Assembly (NCBI RefSeq): GCF_029945705.1
Contig: NZ_JAQSDC010000047.1
Span: 1-41,920 of the forward strand
Reading direction: 5' to 3'
Length of the DNA: 41,920 bases
Source of the DNA: Methylotenera sp.
GTDB taxonomy: Bacteria > Pseudomonadota > Gammaproteobacteria > Burkholderiales > Methylophilaceae
In this document: in pieces, positions 1-7,771 of the stretch
Layout of the letters: every line of letters begins with the position of its first letter
Position numbering within the stretch: the first letter of the stretch is position 1
Translations under genes and position numbers: made by a program
Notes under the pieces: model-generated
Told to the model about the DNA's origin: nothing
Seen by the model: only the letters and a program-made list of their open reading frames with translations
Databases searched by the model: none

Positions 1-40
1 GTCGCTCCTACAAAACCATATATAGCGACCTTGTAGGCGG
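1..40. repeat. Truncated/decayed REP-like repeat at the window edge
   Basis: Bases 1-15 match the right arm (GTCGCTCCTACAAAA) of the palindromic repeat found intact near 16848 and 24436. A left-arm-like TTGTAGGCGG follows at 31-40. The element is cut by the window edge or decayed, so its full extent cannot be judged. Confidence 0.55.
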
Positions 41-49
41 ACATTTATT

Positions 50-130
50 GTAGGGTGGGCAGATTTCTGCCCACGCGGTTATTGGAATGTTGAAGGATGT
101 AACGCGTGGGCAACGAGTTGCCCACCCTAC
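50..130. repeat. Long imperfect inverted repeat (second REP-like type)
   Basis: The left arm at 50-77 (begins GTAGGGTGGGCA, ends TGCCCACGCG) pairs with the right arm at 103-130 (begins CGCGTGGGCA, ends TGCCCACCCTAC). The middle of each arm differs and a 25-base loop separates them. Each arm can also fold on itself through TGGGCA/TGCCCA. This nested architecture is typical of REP/BIME elements. It differs in sequence from the GTAGGAGCG family in this window. No coding function is seen. Confidence 0.65.
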
Positions 131-147
131 TTGGCTGAGACATGTGT

Positions 148-189
148 AGCATTCTAGCAGGGCATAAATAATTGCCCTGCTAGAATGCT
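148..189. terminator. Perfect 17-bp stem hairpin downstream of the HEPN gene
   Basis: AGCATTCTAGCAGGGCA (148-164) and its exact complement (173-189) flank an 8-base AT loop. It starts 3 bases beyond the stop codon of the minus-strand HEPN gene, where a transcript end is expected. There is no good U-tract on either strand, so it could be a weak terminator, an mRNA-stabilising hairpin or a repeat element rather than a classic intrinsic terminator. Confidence 0.5.
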
Positions 190-192
190 TGA

Positions 193-696
193 TTAGGGCT
201 TATTTACAAACAACAGGTAGTTTTTAGCGTTAACTAAAGTATCAAATACATAGTCTTTAGTAACAGTGACCAATGTTCCTGAAACATTAACCCCTTTAAT
301 TTTATTAAGCTCGACTTTCTCAGTGTGAGATCCTGCGTGGATAATGCAATTTCTTACCATTCGTAAATCTTGTAAATTATTATAATCATCTATGCATTTT
401 GACATATCAATGCCGACGATTTTTTCTAAATACTTATGATACACAGCTAGATCATTTTTTGCTTTAATGTCCTTATAGGACAGTTGGAGAGCAAAAGCTG
501 AGTGTTTATGTTCACATGTTTGTGATAACCAAAAGTCTAAACACCCGTAGATATTACATACCATGTCTGATTTTACGTACTGTTTAAAGTGATTGGAATC
601 TGAAAATACTTCTGGAGTATCCATTACAATAAACAACTTTAAAAAGTAAGACTTCAAGTCTTCAGTATCGTATTTAATTCTTTCTTGAATATCCAT
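193..696 (-). CDS. HEPN-domain protein (putative RNase-type), orphan
   Basis: This is a 167-residue, probably cytosolic protein without a signal peptide or membrane segment. Residues 112-120 read RMVRNCIIH. R115-N116 through H120 form the R-N-x3-H (RX4H) signature of HEPN domains, preceded by predicted helical segments and followed by a small polar tail. HEPN proteins of this type are often metal-independent RNases acting in toxin-antitoxin or anti-phage systems, but others are non-catalytic, so the activity here is inferred. The gene stands alone: no nucleotidyltransferase (MNT) antitoxin or other partner is adjacent. It is clearly more AT-rich than its neighbours and is flanked by repeats, which suggests horizontal acquisition. 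The ORF is certain; the HEPN assignment rests on this motif and general layout. Confidence 0.6.
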   Translation of the reverse strand: MDIQERIKYDTEDLKSYFLKLFIVMDTPEVFSDSNHFKQYVKSDMVCNIYGCLDFWLSQTCEHKHSAFALQLSYKDIKAKNDLAVYHKYLEKIVGIDMSKCIDDYNNLQDLRMVRNCIIHAGSHTEKVELNKIKGVNVSGTLVTVTKDYVFDTLVNAKNYLLFVNKP

Positions 697-885
697 TTTC
701 TTATTAACCTAACTTCTATTTTATGAATGCATACACCCGAGTAATAGTATCGTAAATGTTAATTTTGACATGTGATTTTTCTTTTTAAATATTACAGTTG
801 ATTATTGTTAGTTTTGTATACCAAATAGTAGTAATTACGGATGCAATTCAAAATTGCTAACTCTCAGAGTTTTAAATGAGGCTCA

Positions 886-2436
886 CTACCTCAAAGCTGT
901 TTGTATAACCTCTGCCAGCTTACTTCCATATTCCGTAATATGCTCCGTGGCGGAATACGCATAGCCGATAATCAAGCCTTTCTCTGTGCTTTCGCCCATG
1001 CAGTAGTGCGATAGCGGGTATACGCGCAAGCCTTGTGATGAGGCTAATTCAGCTATGTGTACGTCGTCACACACTGAGTCAAATTCCACCACTAAGTGCA
1101 GACCAGAGTCTACTGTGGAAAGTCTTGCGCCTACCGTGGCTATTGGGGCTAATGCTGCTTGCAATAGCCGTCTACGTTCACCGTAAATTTGTCGTAGTCT
1201 TCTGATATGGCTTGCGAAGTGACCTTCTTCGATGAACTCTGCTAGTGCGGCTTGAATGACGACTTGCCCGGGGCGTTGTAGCTCATACAAGCCACTTTTA
1301 AAGCTTTCTACCAAATTTGGTGGCACTACTAAATAACCTAAGCGTATGCCGGGGTACATGACTTTTGAAAATGTGCCTAAATATAGCACGCGGCCATTTT
1401 GATCCATACCTTGTAAGGATGAAATTGGCCGACCTTCAAAACGAAATTCGCTATCGTAATCATCTTCAATAACCCATGCTTTACAGTTTTGCGCATAATC
1501 TAACAATAAGCGGCGGCGGCCATAACTCATGACCATGCCTTTGGGATATTGGTGCGAGGGCGTGGTGTATATCAAACGCGGTATAGTTCGATAATCTTTA
1601 GTACTTGGCGCCATGCCTTCTTTGTCTACATTGACTGGGTGTAGTTGTAGGCCATTCACTTCCAGTACACGCCGTGCCGCCCAGTAACCTGGGTTTTCTA
1701 CCCATGCACAATCACCGTGGTCTGTGAGTAAGCGTGCGCATAAATCAATGGATTGTTGCGTGCCTGAAGTAATCAGCACTTGGTCGAAGGTGAGGTTGAC
1801 TGCACGTGATACGCGTAAATAATCAGCAATGGCTTTTCGTAGTGGTAAGTAACCGCCATCGTGGCTTGAGTCAAGCAGGGCAGGGTCTGGCGTGCGCCAT
1901 TGCCGATTGAGTAATCGACGCCATAGCGCATAAGGAAAACCTGCGTAATCGTCCTCGCCTGGGGTAAATGGCTGTACTTCGTTGTTAGTTTTAGTATTGC
2001 TGGCTTTGATTGAGCCGCAGGCTGCTAATCCGCGTTTAGATAAGCCATTGGAAGCTTCAAGTCTTAGAGAGGTATTTTCCGCATTGGACTCAACGTTAAC
2101 TTCTGCTGACTGTTCTTCTACAGTACTGTGAAGAGATATGTTCTTTGAGAAGCCATCGTGCTGATTGTAGGTAACATAGGTACCGCTGCCCGTTTGCGAT
2201 GCCACATAACCTTCATCAAGTAGCTGCTCAAAAGCCGCTAGTATGGTGTTACGCGAAACGGTTAAATCTTCTGCCAAGCTTCTTGTGGAAGGTAGGCGTT
2301 CCCCTGCGGGTAAAATTTGGGTGGTGATTGCACGGCGAATTACTTCGTAAATTCGCCTGTGGTTTGGCATACGGATGGGAAAGTCTGAATGGTTAAGCTG
2401 GGTCAGTAGCCATTCTGAAAGCACAAGTTGTTTCAT
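886..2436 (-). CDS. MocR-family regulator (GntR wHTH fused to aminotransferase-like domain)
   Basis: This 516-residue protein is of normal MocR length. A GntR winged helix-turn-helix occupies about residues 25-90 (ERLPSTRSLAEDL, then SRNTILAAFEQL, then GSGTYV). A linker follows, then a fold-type-I aminotransferase-like domain from about 155 to the end. The expected PLP-site residues are present: EDDYDSEF at 324-331 and Lys358 in GTFSKVMYPG. MocR proteins use PLP and an amine or amino-acid ligand as effector. The gene is divergent from the polyamine catabolic locus, so it is the natural candidate regulator of that locus, analogous to GabR or PuuR in role though not in family. The effector (GABA, gamma-glutamyl-GABA or putrescine adduct) is inferred. 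AAGTGGTT half-sites lie just upstream of its own start. Confidence 0.88.
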   Translation of the reverse strand: MKQLVLSEWLLTQLNHSDFPIRMPNHRRIYEVIRRAITTQILPAGERLPSTRSLAEDLTVSRNTILAAFEQLLDEGYVASQTGSGTYVTYNQHDGFSKNISLHSTVEEQSAEVNVESNAENTSLRLEASNGLSKRGLAACGSIKASNTKTNNEVQPFTPGEDDYAGFPYALWRRLLNRQWRTPDPALLDSSHDGGYLPLRKAIADYLRVSRAVNLTFDQVLITSGTQQSIDLCARLLTDHGDCAWVENPGYWAARRVLEVNGLQLHPVNVDKEGMAPSTKDYRTIPRLIYTTPSHQYPKGMVMSYGRRRLLLDYAQNCKAWVIEDDYDSEFRFEGRPISSLQGMDQNGRVLYLGTFSKVMYPGIRLGYLVVPPNLVESFKSGLYELQRPGQVVIQAALAEFIEEGHFASHIRRLRQIYGERRRLLQAALAPIATVGARLSTVDSGLHLVVEFDSVCDDVHIAELASSQGLRVYPLSHYCMGESTEKGLIIGYAYSATEHITEYGSKLAEVIQTALR

Positions 2437-2451
2437 GAAGTAGAGTATTCC

Positions 2452-2511
2452 AAGTGGTTGTAGCCGAGTTATATGTGATAAAGTGGTTCTATCTAAATAA
2501 TCTAAATGGCT
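2452..2511. promoter_or_regulatory. Candidate MocR operator: three AAGTGGTT-like direct repeats
   Basis: AAGTGGTT occurs at 2452-2459 and 2481-2488, and a variant AAATGGCT at 2504-2511. The central copy reads AAAGTGGTTCTA (2480-2491), which resembles the AAAGTGG-type sites described for PdxR-class MocR regulators. The repeats lie in the divergent spacer between the MocR gene and the polyamine operon. Start-to-start spacings are 29 and 23 bases. Function is inferred from position and similarity. Confidence 0.5.
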
Positions 2512-2515
2512 CTTG

Positions 2516-2564
2516 TTGCATTACCAATTTTAGGAATAGTATACTTAGCCATGAGGTAATGCAA
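2516..2564 (+). promoter_or_regulatory. Candidate promoter of the polyamine operon framed by a 10-bp inverted repeat
   Basis: TTGCATTACC (2516-2525) and its exact complement GGTAATGCAA (2555-2564) flank a TATACT -10-like box at 2540-2545. TTGCAT at 2516-2521 would be a weak -35 with an 18-base spacer. A start near 2552 would give a leader of about 79 bases before the hydrolase gene. The arms could be an operator pair for looping or a symmetric binding site. Confidence 0.45.
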
Positions 2565-2630
2565 TTACAGTAGTGTAGATAGATATAGCGTAAGTACATA
2601 AAGTGTAAGCTTATAAAACTCAATCTGAAA

Positions 2631-3404
2631 ATGATGACAATAAAACGTAAACCAGTAGTTTTAATCCCTGCGGATGTTAAGCCGCTTGGTGAGCATCCAT
2701 TTCATGTGGTGGGTCATAAATATTTAGTGGCGGTGGCAGAGGCCGCTGGCGCACTGCCTTTAGTCGTACCTTCAATCGGGGATTTGTTAGAGATTGAAGA
2801 TTTGTTGGCTATCGCTGATGGTATTTTGCTAACAGGCTCAGTTTCAAATGTACATCCCTCGCACTTCGATCAAGAAGTACATAATCCCGAATTACCATTA
2901 GACCCAGCGCGCGATGCGCTTACCTTAAAACTCGTGCAAGCTGCCATTAAAGCCGAAGTACCTTTATTGGCTATTTGTCGTGGCTTTCAAGAAGTGAATG
3001 TCGCGTTTGGCGGTAGTTTGCATCAAGCCGTTCAGGAAGTCCCTGGCTTGAAAGATCATAGAGAAATTAAAGATGTTTCTATCGATATTCAATATGCGCA
3101 AGCACACCACATTGACTTAGTGGCTGATGGTCAGTTGGCTAAAATAGTTGGTGCAACACAGATGATGGTGAACTCTTTACACGGTCAAGGTGTAGATAGG
3201 CTTGGCGATGGTTTGGTGGCAGAGGCCTATGCACCAGACGGTTTGGTAGAAGCTATACGTGTAGAAAAAGCCAAGGCCTTTACTTTAGCTGTGCAGTGGC
3301 ACCCTGAGTGGAAAGTGATGGAAAACCCACAGTATTTGGCTATTTTCAGAGCCTTTGGTGACGCTTGTAGATTTAGATTGAGAAGGCACGAACCACCAGA
3401 TTAA
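2631..3404 (+). CDS. puuD: Gamma-glutamyl-gamma-aminobutyrate hydrolase (PuuD/SpuA type)
   Basis: This is a class I glutamine-amidotransferase-fold hydrolase of 257 residues, the usual PuuD length. It cleaves gamma-glutamyl-GABA to glutamate and GABA in the cytosol. The nucleophile Cys116 sits in LLAICRGFQE, and His224 and Glu226 in QWHPEW complete the triad. The LLTGSVSNVHP segment near 66-76 corresponds to the usual glycine-rich loop. It is the first gene of the plus-strand polyamine locus, followed 70 bases later by the matching gamma-glutamylputrescine synthetase, which fixes the assignment. The start is a double ATG without a strong Shine-Dalgarno sequence, so the second ATG at 2634 is equally possible. 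spuA is the equivalent Pseudomonas name. Confidence 0.88.
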   Translation: MMTIKRKPVVLIPADVKPLGEHPFHVVGHKYLVAVAEAAGALPLVVPSIGDLLEIEDLLAIADGILLTGSVSNVHPSHFDQEVHNPELPLDPARDALTLKLVQAAIKAEVPLLAICRGFQEVNVAFGGSLHQAVQEVPGLKDHREIKDVSIDIQYAQAHHIDLVADGQLAKIVGATQMMVNSLHGQGVDRLGDGLVAEAYAPDGLVEAIRVEKAKAFTLAVQWHPEWKVMENPQYLAIFRAFGDACRFRLRRHEPPD

Positions 3405-3474
3405 CGCTTACAAAGATGCAAACAATAAAAAACACATCAATAAGCTGTTAATAAAGTAGTACTGGAGAGTAAAA

Positions 3475-4845
3475 ATGACAGAACAAGTAGCAATGAATCA
3501 TGTGGATATGGATAAGTGGTTGACGGAAAACAACATTACCGAGATTGAGTGTTTGGTGCCAGATTTAACAGGGGTAGCACGTGGCAAAATTCTACCTCGC
3601 GAGAAGTTTTCAACAGACCGCGCGATGCGTTTACCAGAAGCGGTGTTTGGTATGACGGTGACGGGCGAGTCGCCTGATGGTAACGAGGGATATGACCGTG
3701 TGTTTGGTGTAACCGATAAAGACATGGTGCTTATTCCAGACCCAACCACACTTAGATTGGTGCCTTGGGCAGTAGACCCAACCGCGCAAGTGATTATGGA
3801 TTGCGTAGATCATAGCGGTAAATCAATTGATTTTGCGCCTAGAAACGTGCTTCGCCGTGTGACTAATTTATATAAAGACTTAGGCTGGACACCAATCGTG
3901 GCGCCAGAGCTAGAGTTTTATTTACTTGAGCGTAACCCAGACCCTGATATTGCTTTAAGCCCGCCAGTAGGCCGCAGTGGACGCAAAGAAACTAGCCGCC
4001 AGTTATACAGTATTGATGCGGTGAACGAATTTGACCCATTGTTTGAAGATATTTATGACTATTCAGCATTGATGGGTTTAGAGCTTGATACGCTGATTCA
4101 TGAGTTTGGCGCAGGGCAAATGGAAATTAACTTTTTGCACGATGAGCCGATGATTTTGGCTGATAAATCGTTCTTCTTTAAACGTTTATTGCGTGAAGCG
4201 GCGATGCGCCATGGCATGTACGCGACATTTATGGCTAAACCTATGCAACATGAGCCAGGATCAGCCATGCACATTCACCAAAGCGTGATTGATACTCAAA
4301 CTAAGCAGAATATTTTTAGTAACGCTGATGGCACAGCATCCCCGATATTTTTCCATTACATTGCAGGTTTACAAAAATACTTACCTGCTGCCATGGTATT
4401 GCTCGCGCCTTATGTGAACTCATATCGTCGTATTGTACGAAATGGTGCTGCGCCGATTAATATTGAATGGGGCTACGATAACCGTACTGTGGGTATCCGC
4501 GTGCCGATTTCGGAGCCAGCAGGTCGTCGTATAGAGAATCGTGTTGTAGGTGCAGATGCTAACCCTTACCTAGCGATGGCCGTTACCTTGGCTTGTGGTT
4601 ACTTAGGTATTAAAGAAAAACTTAAACCAACAGAAGTCACTACTGGCAGTGCTTACGCTTCTGATTATCAATTACCACGCGGCTTGTCTGAAGCGATACG
4701 TGAATTAGAGCATTCTCAGGCTTTGCATGAGGTGCTGGGTAAAGATTTCGTAGATGTATATTTGGCAGTGAAAGATGCTGAGCACGACGAGTTTATGCGC
4801 GTGATTAGCCCATGGGAACGTGAACATCTTTTAATGCATGTGTAA
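3475..4845 (+). CDS. puuA: Gamma-glutamylputrescine synthetase (glutamine synthetase family, PuuA/SpuB)
   Basis: This is a glutamine-synthetase-fold ligase of 456 residues that couples glutamate to putrescine with ATP. GS-type motifs appear in order: an N-terminal beta-grasp domain with LVPDLTGVARGK, the metal-binding APELEFYLLE, GAGQMEINFLHDEP, the ATP/glutamate segment GSAMHIHQSV, and the C-terminal NRTVGIRVP and ANPYLAMA. The gene is shorter than housekeeping GlnA, and its context between a gamma-glutamyl-GABA hydrolase and a polyamine transaminase supports a polyamine substrate, though related family members act on other amines such as ethanolamine. A good ribosome-binding site (GGAGAG) precedes the ATG. 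It is co-directional with puuD and the downstream genes. Confidence 0.87.
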   Translation: MTEQVAMNHVDMDKWLTENNITEIECLVPDLTGVARGKILPREKFSTDRAMRLPEAVFGMTVTGESPDGNEGYDRVFGVTDKDMVLIPDPTTLRLVPWAVDPTAQVIMDCVDHSGKSIDFAPRNVLRRVTNLYKDLGWTPIVAPELEFYLLERNPDPDIALSPPVGRSGRKETSRQLYSIDAVNEFDPLFEDIYDYSALMGLELDTLIHEFGAGQMEINFLHDEPMILADKSFFFKRLLREAAMRHGMYATFMAKPMQHEPGSAMHIHQSVIDTQTKQNIFSNADGTASPIFFHYIAGLQKYLPAAMVLLAPYVNSYRRIVRNGAAPINIEWGYDNRTVGIRVPISEPAGRRIENRVVGADANPYLAMAVTLACGYLGIKEKLKPTEVTTGSAYASDYQLPRGLSEAIRELEHSQALHEVLGKDFVDVYLAVKDAEHDEFMRVISPWEREHLLMHV

Positions 4846-4918
4846 AAGCATTCAGTATAGACAGCGCGAATTATTAGCGCTGTGGTTGGAAAATCTAAAC
4901 ATCTGAATTGAGAAAGTT

Positions 4919-6289
4919 ATGATTAATACTAAAGAAATACAAGCAATAGATTCAGCGCACTTTATGCATCCTTTTACCGATCATAAAAGCTTGTCGGATA
5001 AAGGTTCACGTATTATTACTAAGGCTGATGGCATCTATATTTGGGATTCTACAGGTGAAAAAATCTTAGATGCAATGTCTGGTTTATGGTGCGTGAATGT
5101 TGGCTATGGGCGTAAAGAGCTAGTAGATGCTGCCGCTAAACAAATGCTTGAGCTTCCTTACTATAATAGTTTTTTTCAAACTACGAATGTGCCTGCAGTT
5201 AAACTTGCAGAAAAAATCATCAAGCTGGCTGGTGATGATTATAGCCATGTATTTTTTAGCAGCTCTGGCTCAGAGTCTAATGATACCAACGTTCGCATGG
5301 TGCGCCATTATTGGGCAACGCTAGGGCAGCCAGAGCGCACGGTCATTATTAGTCGTAATAACGCTTATCATGGCTCAACACTCGTTGGCTCATCTTTAGG
5401 GGGTATGGAAGGTATGCATGCGCAGGGCGGCATGATTCCAGGCATAGAGCACATCGAACAACCCTATCATTACGGCATGGCACCAAACCAAGATAGAGAT
5501 GCGTTTGGTATTGAAGCGGCCGGTTGGTTAGAGAAAAAAATCTTAGAAGTTGGCGCAGATAAAGTTGCAGCATTCATTGGAGAGCCTGTGCAAGGTGCGG
5601 GTGGCGTGATTATTCCCCCTAAAACTTACTGGCCAGAGATTCAACGTATCTGTGATAAATACGGCATTTTGCTGATCTGCGATGAAGTCATTTGCGGTTT
5701 TGGTCGTCTTGGTAAATGGTTTGGTTCGCAATTATTAGGCTGTAAACCTGATTTAATGACTTTTGCTAAAGGCGTGACTTCTGGCTACATTCCTTTAGGT
5801 GGCGTAGTGGTCGGCAAGCGTGTTGCTAAAGTATTGATTGAGCAGGGTGGTGAATTCAATCATGGCTATACCTACTCAGGGCATCCAACCGCTTGTGCTG
5901 TGGCGCTGGCGAATATCGAGATTATGGAAAGTGAAGGCTTAGTCGATAAAGTGCTTAATGAAACTGGCCCATATTTAGCGCAAAAATATGCCGAGCTAGC
6001 CAAACATCCATTGGTTGGTGGTGCTGAAACACTAGGGTTAGTCGCTGGTTTCGTGCTGATGAAAGACAAGGCAAACCACGTACATTTTGATGAAGATGTA
6101 GGCGTAGGCATGATTTGTCGTGGCCATTGCTTTGCCAATGGCTTGATTATGCGAGCAGTTGGTGAGCGTATGATCATTGCCCCACCGCTAGTGATTACTA
6201 AAGCACAAATTGATGAAATGGTCGCGCTAATTCAGAAATGCCTAGATGCAACCTTAGCTGACTTGAAAGCGCAGGGGCTTTATGATTAA
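4919..6289 (+). CDS. spuC: Class III aminotransferase, putrescine-pyruvate type (SpuC-like)
   Basis: This PLP-dependent omega-aminotransferase has 456 residues. The FFSSSGSESNDTNVRMVRHYW stretch (split here as FFSSSGSESND and NVRMVRHYW), the AYHGSTLVGSSLGG loop, the ICDEVICGFGRLG motif and the PLP lysine in TFAKGVTSGYIPLGG are those of the putrescine/diamine transaminase subgroup. It would transfer an amino group from putrescine, or possibly gamma-glutamylputrescine, to pyruvate and yield the aminoaldehyde. Its place between puuA and the polyamine importer mirrors spuABC-DEFGH of Pseudomonas. Exact amine specificity cannot be read from sequence. Upstream lies a short 73-base gap with GAGAAAG near the start. 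Confidence 0.85.
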   Translation: MINTKEIQAIDSAHFMHPFTDHKSLSDKGSRIITKADGIYIWDSTGEKILDAMSGLWCVNVGYGRKELVDAAAKQMLELPYYNSFFQTTNVPAVKLAEKIIKLAGDDYSHVFFSSSGSESNDTNVRMVRHYWATLGQPERTVIISRNNAYHGSTLVGSSLGGMEGMHAQGGMIPGIEHIEQPYHYGMAPNQDRDAFGIEAAGWLEKKILEVGADKVAAFIGEPVQGAGGVIIPPKTYWPEIQRICDKYGILLICDEVICGFGRLGKWFGSQLLGCKPDLMTFAKGVTSGYIPLGGVVVGKRVAKVLIEQGGEFNHGYTYSGHPTACAVALANIEIMESEGLVDKVLNETGPYLAQKYAELAKHPLVGGAETLGLVAGFVLMKDKANHVHFDEDVGVGMICRGHCFANGLIMRAVGERMIIAPPLVITKAQIDEMVALIQKCLDATLADLKAQGLYD

Positions 6290-6456
6290 TACGCGATATT
6301 TATGATGCAATTAAATGTGGGTATAGTTGGTTTTTGAACCTGCCTATTGTAAGATTACTTCGAATCTATTTGGTCAGCATAAGGGGTTTTATAGCGCAAA
6401 AGATGGTGCAAATTTTTAGCAATACTTTCTCAGTCACTCACTAATTAAAGGGGTTA

Positions 6457-7626
6457 ATGAATATGAATTTATCTTATAGTAAATACTTGCTAGGTATGGC
6501 GATTATTACTGGTCTAGCTACGGTTTCTTGTAGCAAATCTGACAATACCACTGCTGAAGCAGCCAAGCCAACGGTGGCGGCGGCTAGCGAACCAGAAGAA
6601 AAAATCCTCAATATTTACAACTGGTCAGACTATATTGCACCAGATACGATTGCTAATTTTGAGAAAGAAACAGGCATTAAAGTTCGTTACGATGTGTTTG
6701 ATAGTAACGAAATTCTGCATGCGAAACTCATTGCTAAAAATACAGGTTACGACATCGTAGTGCCGGGTTCTAATTGGGCAAAATTGCAAATTGATGGTGG
6801 TTTGTTTCAAAAGCTAGATAAATCTAAATTACCAAATTGGAAAAATCTAGATCCAGGTATCTTGAAGCAGATGGCTGAGTTAGATCCAGGTAACACGTAT
6901 TTAATTGACTGGATGTGGAGCTATAACACTGTTGGTATTAACGTAGATAAAGTAAAAGCTGCGCTCGGCGACACGCCTATGCCAGACAATGCATGGGATT
7001 TAGTATTTAACCCAACTTACACTAGTAAATTAAAGTCATGCGGTATTACCTTTTTAGATACCCCAGCCGATGTGTTTCAAGCCGCTTTACATTATTTAGG
7101 TAAGCCAGTTTACACAGGTACACCAGAAGATTATCAAGCAGCATTTGATATGTTAATGAAGGTGCGCCCTGATATTAAAAAATTCAATTCTGGTGGTCAA
7201 ATTGATGACTTAGCAAGCGGAAATATTTGTGTCGCTTACGGTTGGGCGGGTGATTTTAACTTGGCGCATAAACGTTCAATCGAGAATAAAGCCGAGCAAC
7301 ACATCGAAGCGCTAGTGCCAAAAACAGGTGGCTTGATGTTTATGGATACAATGGCAATTCCTGCGGATGCAAAACATCCAAATAATGCACATCTGTGGAT
7401 GAATTACATTATGCAGCCAAAAGTAACGGCGGCCATCACGAACACAGTGACCTACGCCAATCCTAACAAAGCCGCAACTGAATTTGTTGATGAAGATATT
7501 AAAAACAACAAATCTATTTTCTTGTCTGATGAAGATATTGCTAAGTTAGTGCCGCCTGGTGTTGAAGATGCAAAAACTAAACGTAACATGACACGTTTAT
7601 ATACTAAGTTTAAATCTGGCGTTTAG
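6457..7626 (+). CDS. potF: Polyamine ABC transporter substrate-binding protein (PotF/SpuD family)
   Basis: This extracytoplasmic solute-binding protein captures putrescine or spermidine for the PotGHI importer. The mature domain starts with EKILNIYNWSDYIAPDTI, a hallmark of the PotF/PotD family, followed by FEKETGIKVRYDVFDSNE and YDIVVPGSNW. It has 389 residues from the first ATG, or 387 from the ATG at 6463. The second is better spaced (9 bases) from the AAAGGGG ribosome-binding site. The N-terminus has a hydrophobic stretch ending in TVSC, followed by a Ser/Thr/Ala-rich linker, consistent with a lipoprotein. Threonine at the -3 position makes the lipobox atypical, so a soluble periplasmic form is possible. 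Confidence 0.9.
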   Translation: MNMNLSYSKYLLGMAIITGLATVSCSKSDNTTAEAAKPTVAAASEPEEKILNIYNWSDYIAPDTIANFEKETGIKVRYDVFDSNEILHAKLIAKNTGYDIVVPGSNWAKLQIDGGLFQKLDKSKLPNWKNLDPGILKQMAELDPGNTYLIDWMWSYNTVGINVDKVKAALGDTPMPDNAWDLVFNPTYTSKLKSCGITFLDTPADVFQAALHYLGKPVYTGTPEDYQAAFDMLMKVRPDIKKFNSGGQIDDLASGNICVAYGWAGDFNLAHKRSIENKAEQHIEALVPKTGGLMFMDTMAIPADAKHPNNAHLWMNYIMQPKVTAAITNTVTYANPNKAATEFVDEDIKNNKSIFLSDEDIAKLVPPGVEDAKTKRNMTRLYTKFKSGV

Positions 7627-7634
7627 TTGTTAGC

Positions 7635-7668
7635 TTTGTAGGAGCGTCAATGATTACGCTCCTACAAA
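7635..7668. repeat. REP-like 13-bp perfect hairpin between potF and potG
   Basis: TTTGTAGGAGCGT (7635-7647) and its exact complement (7656-7668) flank an 8-base loop. It is a short version of the GTAGGAGCG repeat family. It lies 9 bases after the potF stop, followed by AAAAGTTT. It could stabilise the potF transcript end or partly terminate, which would favour binding protein over the other transporter subunits, as known for the malE-malF REP in E. coli. Confidence 0.7.
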
Positions 7669-7700
7669 AGTTTAATGTAACTGTTTTTTAAGTACATGAT

Positions 7701-7755
7701 TTTCAAACACATAGTTTCAAACACCTAGTTTTCAAACACATTGATTTTCAATATC
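7701..7755. repeat. Short tandem repeat, TTTCAAACACATAG units
   Basis: Units at 7701-7714 (TTTCAAACACATAG), 7715-7728 (TTTCAAACACCTAG) and 7729-7744 (TTTTCAAACACATTGA), plus a decayed fourth start (TTTTCAATATC), run in tandem just before the potG ribosome-binding region. Units are 14-16 bases. It could be slippage-derived or a repeated protein-binding site; nothing in the sequence decides. Confidence 0.7.
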
Positions 7756-7771
7756 TTAGATAAGGGTTTTT

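Noticed and set aside
765-793. TTGACA on the plus strand after the HEPN gene, possible promoter
   Set aside because: The -10 position reads AATATT, a weak match, and the promoter would run into the 3' end of the convergent MocR gene with no plus-strand gene to serve.
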